A DNA stretch of 5,073 bases from CAYFVR01 sp046541515 (GTDB lineage Bacteria > Desulfobacterota > Desulfobacteria > Desulfobacterales > Desulfococcaceae). The stretch spans positions 1 through 5,073 of the forward strand of contig JBKHDD010000259.1 in NCBI GenBank assembly GCA_046541515.1, given 5' to 3'. The translations under genes were made by a program, and so were the position numbers. The notes beneath the pieces are model-generated. The model made no database searches and was not told where the DNA came from. It saw only the letters and a list, made by a program, of their open reading frames with translations. Positions 1-5,071 of this stretch are shown in pieces; position 1 is the stretch's first letter, and each line of letters opens with the position of its first letter.

Positions 1-1
1 G

Positions 2-175
2 AAAATCCTTGTAGAAGTTTTTGGTGTTGGGGAACAAGAAGGATTTGGAATAAGCAAGGATTTCGTTTCTCGTTGCCTGGTTAACGACTGCGAGATGGAC
101 AGTGGGCCGCTGGGACTTTCAAAGCACCCTAATCCATCGCAAAACCATCCGACCTGGGCCTTTTGGAAGATTTGA
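2..175 (+). CDS. 3' end of an unrecognised protein gene (start outside window)
   Basis: Frame 2 is open from the left edge for 57 codons to a TGA at 173-175. The other two forward frames are closed early, by TAG at 12-14 and TAA at 82-84, and I found no comparable open frame on the reverse strand. The peptide has a globular-looking composition (KILVEVFGVGEQEGFGISKD near the edge, ending NHPTWAFWKI) with mixed hydrophobic and charged residues, so it reads more like a real C-terminus than a shadow frame. I do not recognise the family. Base composition is AT-richer than the formate dehydrogenase region and similar to the toxin-antitoxin genes that follow, so the two may belong to the same imported patch. 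No terminator is visible after it. The stop overlaps the -35 of the next promoter. Chance openness of a 57-codon frame cannot be excluded. Confidence 0.42.
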   Translation, partial: KILVEVFGVGEQEGFGISKDFVSRCLVNDCEMDSGPLGLSKHPNPSQNHPTWAFWKI

Positions 176-200
176 ATTTTTCTTGTTAATGGCGTATGAT
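172..200 (+). promoter_or_regulatory. Candidate sigma70-type promoter for the toxin-antitoxin pair
   Basis: TTGAAT at 172-177 (4 of 6 to TTGACA), a 17-base spacer and TATGAT at 195-200 (5 of 6 to TATAAT) form a well-proportioned promoter. Transcription would start near 207, leaving a leader of about 88 bases before the antitoxin ATG at 295. The -35 overlaps the stop codon of the upstream partial gene. TGATCA at 198-203, overlapping the -10, is a small palindrome that could be part of an autoregulatory operator, but it is too short to assert. Confidence 0.5.
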
Positions 201-294
201 CACACAGAGTGAAAAACCATCTTTCCCCTTCCAGGAAAATTGATCGGCACCCTTTCAGCAAGCGACGGGGATGCCCCATCTTCAAGGAATCAAA

Positions 295-546
295 ATGGAA
301 ATAAAAAAAGTATCTTCAAAATCCCGGATCACCCTTCCGAAGGAATTCGCAGGAAAATATGTGCTGATCGAAAAGCTTTCGGAAGGTATTCTACAAATCA
401 AAACCGGTGAATTCATACCCGACTCTGAAAAATTGTTCCATTCCGAAGAATATCGAAATCGATTGAAGCGGTTTGATGAATGGATGGATGAACATTCGCC
501 GGATGATCCCAATGTTCAGGAGTTGATCGAAGGCAAAACGAAATGA
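295..546 (+). CDS. AbrB/MazE-fold antitoxin-like DNA-binding protein
   Basis: This 83-residue protein begins MEIKKVSSKSRITLPKEF, the swapped-hairpin signature of SpoVT/AbrB/MazE N-terminal domains (K-hydrophobic-SSK-S-R-ITLP-K-EF), followed by short strands (YVLIEKLSEGILQIKTGEF). The C-terminal half is acidic and helical (HSEEYRNRLKRFDEWMDEHSPDD), as expected for a segment that wraps a toxin. I chose ATG 295 because AAGGAA at 284-289 sits five bases upstream. The in-frame ATG at 271 has only a G-run directly abutting it and would add a non-conserved octapeptide. The stop overlaps the next start as ATGA, so the two genes are translationally coupled. Known antitoxins of this class bind DNA as dimers and repress their own operon, and that is the inferred role here. 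A stand-alone AbrB-like regulator is less likely given the partner. Confidence 0.72.
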   Translation: MEIKKVSSKSRITLPKEFAGKYVLIEKLSEGILQIKTGEFIPDSEKLFHSEEYRNRLKRFDEWMDEHSPDDPNVQELIEGKTK

Positions 547-839
547 GGGTTCGTCTGGATCTCAATAATGCTGAGTTCCAGAAAGATTTGTTTTCATTGG
601 AAAAGAAGGATTTTTTCGCGGCCGGCAAAACGACGAAAAAGCTCGTCAACATGAATTGGGAGCAGGTGTGTCGGGATAAGGGGTTGCTATGGGAAAAGAT
701 ATATTCCGTCAAGACGCCGAAAGGCCGCCATTTGTATTCCATTCGACTCGGCAAAAAGCATCGAGCTGTGGTTTTCAGAAAAGATGAATTCATGATTTTC
801 GTTTCGCTCCACCCGGATCATGATTCGGCATACGGCTGA
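543..839 (+). CDS. RelE/ParE-fold toxin-like protein
   Basis: This 98-residue basic protein overlaps the antitoxin stop by four bases (ATGA) and has AAGG at 530-533 as ribosome binding site. The C-terminal part (residues 64-97: HLYSIRLGKKHRAVVFRK, then DEFMIFVSLHPDHDSAY) has the beta-strand pattern of RelE/ParE/YoeB-type toxins: Y-x-I-R, basic residues K71, K72, H73 and R74, a hydrophobic strand, then His90 and the H-x-D-S-A-Y tail. Residues 1-50 are helical and charged (LEKKDFFAAGKTTKKLVNMNWEQ). Family toxins of the RelE branch cut mRNA on the ribosome, whereas ParE branch members poison gyrase. The sequence does not decide between them, although the terminal histidines favour an RNase-like active site. 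It ends at a TGA at 837-839, 45 bases before a strong terminator. The name rests on pattern recognition, not alignment. Confidence 0.6.
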   Translation: MRVRLDLNNAEFQKDLFSLEKKDFFAAGKTTKKLVNMNWEQVCRDKGLLWEKIYSVKTPKGRHLYSIRLGKKHRAVVFRKDEFMIFVSLHPDHDSAYG

Positions 840-884
840 TCGCATAGGCAGGTTCCGTGCATTTTGGGAACAACGCGAACGAAG

Positions 885-921
885 GAAATCCCCCGGACGA
901 ACTCGTCGTCCGGGGGATTTC
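885..921. terminator. Two-way intrinsic terminator between convergent genes
   Basis: A perfect 16-bp inverted repeat (left arm 885-900, right arm 906-921) has the five-base loop ACTCG. The arms begin with GAAAT and end with ATTTC around a GC-rich core (CCCCCGGACGA), so each strand ends the hairpin in a U-rich stretch: TTTCTTTAT rightward and TTTCCTTCGTT leftward. It lies 46 bases after the toxin stop and 30 bases beyond the end of the formate dehydrogenase gene, so it fits termination of both convergent transcripts. Confidence 0.85.
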
Positions 922-950
922 TTTATGCCGGTCGGATTGGGAAGTGGAAG

Positions 951-3716
951 TTACATCGGATCAATCCGCACCGCGCACGCCTTGTACTCCGCCGTGTAGG
1001 TCACGGGATCGTAGGCGGGGTTGGTCAGCAAGTTGGCGCAGGCCTCCCGAAAGTGAAACGCCATCCAGACCATGCCGGCGGGCACTTCCTTGGTTATTCG
1101 GGCCCGCACTTTCACTTCGCCCCGGCGGGAGGATACCCGGATCATCTCGCCGTCCGCCACGCCGAGCCTTTTCGCGTCCTCGGCGGAAATATCCGCCGTT
1201 TCCTCGCCGAGAAGATCATTCAGTCCCTCGCACCGGCCGGTCTGGGTTCGGGTGTGGTAATGGTACAACCGCCGTCCGGTGGACAGCACCAATGGATATT
1301 CCGCGTCGGGCACCTCGGCCGGCGGGGTCCATTCCACCGGGGTGAACACCCCCAGGCCGCAGGTGAAATCGCCGTCCTTGTGGAGGAAACAGGTGCCCGG
1401 ATGGTCCGAATCGGTGCAGGGCCACTGGAGCCCGTCGCCTTCGAGCCGGTCGTACTTAATTCCCGCGAAGCTGGGAGCCAGTTCCGAAATCTCGTTGTCC
1501 CAGATTTCTTGGGCGCTGTCGGATTCCCATTCGTGCCCCAGCCGCTTGGCGATCTGCTTAAAAATCCACCAATTCGGCCTGGCCTCGCCCGGCGCCTCGC
1601 TGGCGGTGCGGACCCGGCTGACGCGACGTTCGCTGTTGGTGAAGGTTCCGTCGTTCTCGCTCCAGGCCGCCGCCGGCAGCACCACATGGGCGAAACGTGA
1701 GGTCTCGTTGGGGAAAATGTCCTGGACCACCAAAAATTCCGCCGAGGCCAGCTCGTTCTCCACCTTGCGGATGTCCGGCTCGGTGTTGGCCAGGTTCTCT
1801 CCAAAGATGTAAAACCCCCGGATTTTGCCGTCCACCAGCCCTTCCATCATTTGGGGAATCATGAGGCCGTTCTGGTCCGGCAACTTTTCCACGCCCCAGG
1901 CTGTTTCGAACTTGGCCCGGGCCTCGGCGTCGATCACCTTCTGATAACCGTGGTAGACGTTGGGCAGCGCGCCCATGTCGCAGGCGCCCTGAACGTTGTT
2001 CTGCCCGCGCAGCGGATTCACCCCGCCGCACTCCACGCCCATGTTGCCCAGGAGCATTTGAAGATTGGCCACCGCCAACACGTTGTTTCGGCCGCAGGTG
2101 TGTTCGGTGATGCCCAGGGTGTAGCAGAGCATCATCGGCTTGATCTCCGCCGCCATGCGGGCGGCCTTCCGGATCGCCTCGGCGCTCGCCCCGCAAATTT
2201 CCGCCGCCCGCTCGGGGGACCAGGTCGCCGCGGTTTCCTTCAGCTTGTCGAAATCCACCGTGCAGGAGCCGATAAATTGCTTGTCGTACAGGTCTTCCTG
2301 GATCAGGACGTGCATCATCGCGTTCAAAAAAGCAATGTCGCTGCCCACCCGGATTTGGACGTGGAGGTCGGCGAAATCCACCAAGGCGTGCCGCCGGGGG
2401 TCCACCACGATCAAGCGGGCGCCGTTCAACACGGCGTTCTTGACGAAGGTCGCGGCCACGGGATGGGCCTCGACCATGTTGGAGCCAATGACCATGAACT
2501 GCTTTGCCCGGGCGAATTCGTTAAACGAATTGGTCATCGCGCCGGAGCCGAACGCGGCCGCCAGACCGGCGACCGTGGGAGCATGTCACGTACGCGCGCA
2601 GTGATCGATGTTGTTCGTACCGATCGCCGCGCGGAAAAGTTTTTGCATTTGGTAGGAATCTTCGTTGATGGACCGGGCGCAACTCACGCCGGCCAGGGCG
2701 TCGGGACCGCTCTCGGCGATGATCGCCTTGAATTTGTCCGCCACCAAGTCCAGCGCCTCGTCCCATGAGGCCTCCCGAAAATCGTCGCCCTCCCGGATCA
2801 GCGGGGTTTTCAGCCGATCCTCGGAGTAGATGAAATCGTAGCCGAACCGCCCCTTGACGCAGAGCCGGCCCAGGTTGGGCTGGGCGTCTTCCACGCCGGT
2901 CACCTTGACAATTTTGCCATCCTTGACGTGAAGGCGGAGCTGACAGCCCACACCGCAGTAGGGACAGGTGGTCCGGATTTTTTCGGTTTCCCAGGGCCGC
3001 CATTGGTGGCGGGCCTTCTTCTCCACCAGCGCCCCCACGGGACAGGCCTGGACGCACTCGCCGCAAAACACGCAGTCGGATTCCGCCAGGGGTCGATCGC
3101 CGGCGGCCACGATCTTGGCCTGCTTTCCCCGGAATCCGAAGCTGATGGCCCGGTTGACCTGAACCTCGTTGCAAGCCTTAACGCAGCGGCCGCAAAGAAT
3201 GCAGCGGGAAAAGTCGCGGATGATGAGGGGATTGGCCATTTCCGGCGGATAGCCGCCGTCTTCCGGATCGAAGCGGGCGCCGCGAACCTGGTAGCGGAAG
3301 GCCAAATCCTGAAGCCGGCAGTCGCCCCAGACCGGGCAGAGTTCCTCCGCCTGATCGGCCGCCTGGGTTTCCAGCTGGAACCCGGTCCACTGGGCGCTGT
3401 CGCCTTCAAAGACGGCGCAGTTGTGTTTTCCGGAACCCAGCATCAGCTCCAGAACCATTTTCCGGGCCGTAACCACCTTGGGGGATTCGGTTTTCACCAC
3501 CATGCCCCGTCCCACCGGCGTGGCGCAGGAGGCCACCAAGGTCCGGGCTCCCTCCACCTCCACCACGCAAACCCGACAGGCCCCGGTGGGCGTGGCGCCT
3601 TTCAGATGGCAGAGCGTCGGTATCCAGACGCCGAAATCGGTGGCGGCCTCCAGAATCGTCTGGCCCGGCGTAAACGGGGCCGTGTTGCCGTTAAGCTGAA
3701 ACGTGTTTTCCGACAT
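951..3716 (-). CDS. fdhA: Selenocysteine-containing formate dehydrogenase, catalytic alpha subunit
   Basis: This Mo/W-bis-pterin enzyme interconverts formate and CO2 and has 921 residues including Sec377 (UGA at complement 2586-2588). Domains in order: a [2Fe-2S] NuoG-like domain (Cys36, 47, 50, 64); a His/Cys [4Fe-4S] region (His98, Cys100, 127, 133); two ferredoxin clusters (Cys172/175/178/182 and 215/218/221/225); the active-site-proximal [4Fe-4S] (Cys251, 254, 258, 286) with Lys288; the pterin domain; and a C-terminal dinucleotide-binding domain from about residue 807. Sec377, His378 and Arg570 (LRGQNNVQGACDMGA) match the E. coli FdhF catalytic trio with identical 193-residue Sec-Arg spacing. 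I chose ATG 3716 because GGGGAAGGA precedes it and MSENTFQLNG starts the domain; an upstream ATG at 3779 lies in a leader hairpin. There is no Tat signal or membrane segment, so it is cytoplasmic. No electron-acceptor subunit is beside it, so NAD(P)+, ferredoxin or hydrogenase coupling is undecided. Confidence 0.95.
2556..2588 (-). promoter_or_regulatory. Selenocysteine UGA codon and bacterial SECIS hairpin
   Basis: Counting the U of UGA (2588) as 1, the mRNA folds as GGUCGCC (15-21), loop GGUCU (22-26), GGCGGCC (27-33): seven pairs including a U17-G31 wobble. In E. coli fdhF the SelB-binding loop is also GGUCU at 22-26, with a bulged U17. Here U17 and the loop G23-U24 fall at exactly the same positions. 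The codon is flanked by HCART and HAPTVAGL, the Sec context of formate dehydrogenases. Together these show that the UGA is decoded by SelB and tRNA-Sec rather than ending translation. Confidence 0.93.
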
Positions 3717-3755
3717 GTCCTTCCCCTTTTTCGTTTTGGCTCCAAAAACCGCCCG

Positions 3756-3777
3756 GGGTCGGGTCGAAACCCGACCC
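3756..3777 (-). promoter_or_regulatory. UUCG-capped hairpin in the formate dehydrogenase leader
   Basis: On the reverse strand GGGTCGGGT, TTCG, ACCCGACCC form a perfect 9-bp stem closed by a UUCG tetraloop, ending 39 bases before the start codon. A run of five U residues (complement 3744-3748) follows seven bases after the stem. That is too far for a classical intrinsic terminator but is compatible with pausing, attenuation or protection of the 5' end. No competing antiterminator pairing was evident by eye. Confidence 0.55.
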
Positions 3778-3846
3778 ATTCTCGCCCTTGTTATTTTTGG
3801 TTATCCTTCGTCCATTGGAAGGGAAATTCTGACGATTTAAAGAAGC

Positions 3847-3875
3847 TGGCTACCAGAAAAAACCCGTTATGTCAA
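3847..3875 (-). promoter_or_regulatory. Candidate promoter of the formate dehydrogenase gene
   Basis: Reading leftward there is a perfect TTGACA (complement 3870-3875), a 17-base spacer and TAGCCA (complement 3847-3852) preceded by an extended TGG. The -10 is poor, so an activator may be needed or the start may lie elsewhere. The -35 overlaps the left arm of the palindrome at 3865-3888, so a bound regulator would be expected to affect polymerase access directly. The leader would be about 125 bases and contains the UUCG hairpin. Confidence 0.35.
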
Positions 3876-3888
3876 TCTTGGCATAACG
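3865..3888. promoter_or_regulatory. Palindromic operator, probable binding site of the ModE-like regulator
   Basis: CGTTATGTC (3865-3873) and GGCATAACG (3880-3888) are inverted repeats matching at 8 of 9 positions across the six-base gap AATCTT. ModE boxes, from memory, are inverted CGnTAT-type half sites separated by about six bases, so spacing and half-site fit. It lies between a ModE-type regulator gene 46 bases to the right and the divergent formate dehydrogenase gene. It is well placed to control both, including autoregulation. Confidence 0.68.
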
Positions 3889-3894
3889 ATGGCC
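3879..3894 (+). promoter_or_regulatory. Possible sigma54 (-24/-12) promoter for the regulator-pspA operon
   Basis: TGGCATA-ACGA-TGGCC matches TGGCAYR-N4-TTGCW at all but two positions, with GG and GC separated by the required ten bases. Start of transcription would be about 3905, ahead of the ATG at 3934. It overlaps the right arm of the operator, and part of the match (GGCATA) is shared with that arm, so the resemblance may be accidental. No good sigma70 hexamers were seen for this direction. Known psp operons often use sigma54, which makes it worth recording. Confidence 0.25.
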
Positions 3895-3933
3895 CGCTTG
3901 CGCCGACAAGGGGGGCCATGGTAGGAAACCGGC

Positions 3934-4383
3934 ATGGACGAAAAACCGACATCCATTTGCATTCGCTCGAAAATCTGGATCGACGACGGTACCGGCGAGG
4001 TGCTCTTCGGTCTGGGGAGGTTGCGAATTTTGGAGGCGGTCCAGCGAACCGGCTCCATCCTGGCCGCCGCCAAGGATCTGGGGATGAGCTACCGGGCCGT
4101 CTGGGGGCGAATTCGCGCCTCGGAAGAGCGGTTGGGGCGGAAATTGCTGGTGCGGAACATCGGGGGAAAGAAAGGGGGCGGCTCGTCGCTGACTCCCTTC
4201 GCCGAGGGACTGATCGCCGATTTTCGAGGCATCCACCGCCAAGTTATGGAACATTCCGACGAACTGTTCGACCGGAAAATCGCCCCGCTGCTGGGGGAAT
4301 GCGAGCCCTCGCCATCGGAGGAATCAAAATCCGACAATTCCGACGGGGTTCGCGACAAGTTGACCGGTTCAAAAACCCGATAA
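3934..4383 (+). CDS. ModE-type winged helix-turn-helix regulator lacking a molbindin domain
   Basis: This 149-residue protein contains one recognisable domain, the LysR-like winged helix-turn-helix of ModE regulators. Residues 29-68 (RLRILEAVQRTGSILAAAKD, then LGMSYRAVWGRI) form the helix-turn-helix with the family's GSI-x-AAA-x-LGMSY-x-x-W core. Residues 77-90 (GGKKGGGSSLTPFA) form the glycine-rich wing, and a helix follows to about 115. The rest (116-149) is polar, Ser/Asp-rich and probably disordered. ModE has two TOBE/MOP domains after this point that bind molybdate; here they are absent, so metal sensing must be indirect or lost. I chose ATG 3934 because AGGA lies at 3923-3926. The gene diverges from the formate dehydrogenase, with a fitting palindrome between them, which supports control of that Mo/W enzyme. 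Whether it represses or activates cannot be read from the sequence. The pspA-like gene follows after 33 bases. Confidence 0.85.
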   Translation: MDEKPTSICIRSKIWIDDGTGEVLFGLGRLRILEAVQRTGSILAAAKDLGMSYRAVWGRIRASEERLGRKLLVRNIGGKKGGGSSLTPFAEGLIADFRGIHRQVMEHSDELFDRKIAPLLGECEPSPSEESKSDNSDGVRDKLTGSKTR

Positions 4384-4416
4384 ACGTTTTTTCGCCACCC
4401 AAAAGGAGACACCCGC

Positions 4417-4911
4417 ATGGGCCTTTTCCAACGGATATCCCGACTCGCCCGCGGCTTTTTGTCCCATTTCATCGGCGGGCTGGAGGAAAAATCCCCGGAA
4501 GCATTGCTGGAGGCGGCGCGTGACGACCACCGGGAACAGGTGGCCGGCTGCCAACAGGCTCTGGCCCGGATCGCGGGAATCTCTGAACGGCTGAAGCAGC
4601 GGATCGAGAGAAAGACGGAAAAGTCGGAGATACTGGAAAGCCGGATCATGGCCAACCTGAAGGCGGGAGACGAGGAAATGGCCGGAACCCTGGCCCGGGA
4701 GCTGGCGGAGCTGAAGTCGGACCTGGAATCGGATTCAAAGGAATACCGGGAAACCGAAGCGGCATACCAGGACAACCTGAAAAACCTGAAACGCATTCAG
4801 CAGGAATTCAGCGCCAAGATCAACGGCCTGGAACGCCAGCTCAACCGGGCCAAGGTGAAGGAGGCCCAGGCCGAGGCGGCCGCGACCCTGTCGGGCCTTT
4901 CCTTTCGGTGA
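4417..4911 (+). CDS. pspA: Short PspA/IM30 (Vipp1) family membrane-stress protein
   Basis: The N-terminus (MGLFQRISRLARGFLSHFIG) is the amphipathic membrane-binding helix of PspA/Vipp1. EKSPEALLEAARDD (24-37) corresponds to the conserved region that starts the hairpin. Residues 38-155 are a long charged coiled coil containing the family-like LKAGDEEMAGTLARE (81-95). Family members are ESCRT-III-like proteins that polymerise on stressed inner membranes and preserve proton-motive force. At 164 residues it is shorter than the usual 220 or so, stopping at the ATLSGLSF stretch and lacking the C-terminal helices. Bases after the TGA (4909-4911) give no recognisable continuation in another frame, so this looks like a native short form rather than a recent frameshift. 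AAGGAG at 4403-4408 is a strong ribosome binding site. The 33-base gap after the ModE-like gene, without a terminator, implies co-transcription. Confidence 0.82.
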   Translation: MGLFQRISRLARGFLSHFIGGLEEKSPEALLEAARDDHREQVAGCQQALARIAGISERLKQRIERKTEKSEILESRIMANLKAGDEEMAGTLARELAELKSDLESDSKEYRETEAAYQDNLKNLKRIQQEFSAKINGLERQLNRAKVKEAQAEAAATLSGLSFR

Positions 4912-4957
4912 CGCGGATTTGGTGACGTGGGGGTTCCATCCGCGTTCTTCGGGAAAC

Positions 4958-4992
4958 GAAGAAAAGCGCTCCGGCCGGAGAGACCGGAGCGC
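4958..4992 (-). terminator. Leftward intrinsic terminator after the right-edge gene
   Basis: Arms 4966-4974 (GCGCTCCGG) and 4984-4992 (CCGGAGCGC) pair perfectly over nine bases around a nine-base loop. Read leftward the stem is followed at once by TTTTCTTCG, a proper U-tract; read rightward it is followed by GAAACCTT, which is not. It therefore best serves a reverse-strand gene ending just to its right, although it may also stall the convergent pspA transcript. A second small inverted repeat, TTCTTCG (4945-4951) with CGAAGAA (4957-4963), overlaps the U-tract and could serve the pspA side weakly. Confidence 0.68.
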
Positions 4993-4999
4993 GAAACCT

Positions 5000-5071
5000 T
5001 CAGGACTGCGGGCAGGACTGCGGGCAGGACTGCGGGACGCAGACTTCCGAAGAAACGTACCGGATGGGCGG
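5000..5071 (-). CDS. C-terminus of a Cys-Pro-Gln-Ser repeat peptide (start outside window)
   Basis: Reading leftward from the right edge, one frame runs 23 codons to a TGA at complement 5000-5002. It begins PPIRYVSSE and ends VCVPQSCPQSCPQS. The stop is followed eight bases later by a hairpin with a U-tract on the same strand, which is how a gene end should look. The other two reverse frames also stay open here but run through the terminator. The tail has three cysteines, spaced C-x4-C-x3-C, within a CPQS repeat encoded by the perfect 12-bp DNA repeat. Such Cys repeats at the end of a protein recall the core regions of ribosomally made, post-translationally modified peptides, including those matured by radical SAM enzymes. 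No maturase is visible because the window ends. I do not recognise a named family. It could also be the tail of a larger protein or a non-coding repeat. Confidence 0.42.
   Translation of the reverse strand, partial: PPIRYVSSEVCVPQSCPQSCPQS
5001..5036. repeat. Three perfect tandem copies of a 12-bp unit
   Basis: CAGGACTGCGGG occurs three times head to tail (5001-5012, 5013-5024, 5025-5036) without a mismatch. Because 12 is a multiple of three the array keeps any reading frame. On the reverse strand it encodes CPQS in the frame that ends at TGA 5000-5002. A partial, diverged unit lies just to its right (ACGCAGAC from 5037), which in the reverse frame supplies the first cysteine. Confidence 0.95.

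Noticed and set aside
271..294. Antitoxin start at ATG 271
   Set aside because: There is no properly spaced ribosome binding site, whereas ATG 295 has AAGGAA at five bases and begins the conserved domain.
864..1700. 278-codon forward frame starting inside the terminator region
   Set aside because: It begins before the bidirectional terminator, runs antisense to formate dehydrogenase and shows only shadow composition.
2586..2588. In-frame stop splitting formate dehydrogenase into a pseudogene or two genes
   Set aside because: The UGA sits at the known selenocysteine position with a SECIS in the correct register and intact protein on both sides, so it is a sense codon.
1851..2768. 305-codon forward open frame opposite formate dehydrogenase
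   Set aside because: It is a shadow frame on the opposite strand of the pterin domain, His/Gly/Val-rich with no recognisable domain.
3717..3779. A 21-residue N-terminal extension of formate dehydrogenase from ATG 3779
   Set aside because: The extension is encoded through the leader hairpin, is basic and unlike the family, and the ATG at 3716 has the good ribosome binding site.
3717..3864. Molybdenum-cofactor riboswitch in the formate dehydrogenase leader
   Set aside because: Only one simple hairpin is evident; I could not see the multi-stem architecture or conserved core of that riboswitch.
2928..4523. 531-codon forward open frame opposite formate dehydrogenase and through the regulator
   Set aside because: It is antisense to a certain gene, is low-complexity Gly/Ala/Arg/His-rich as GC-rich shadows are, and crosses the regulator in another frame.
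5001..5036. CRISPR array or attachment site
   Set aside because: The repeats are 12 bp, directly adjacent without spacers and codon-phased, so a coding tandem repeat is the better reading.
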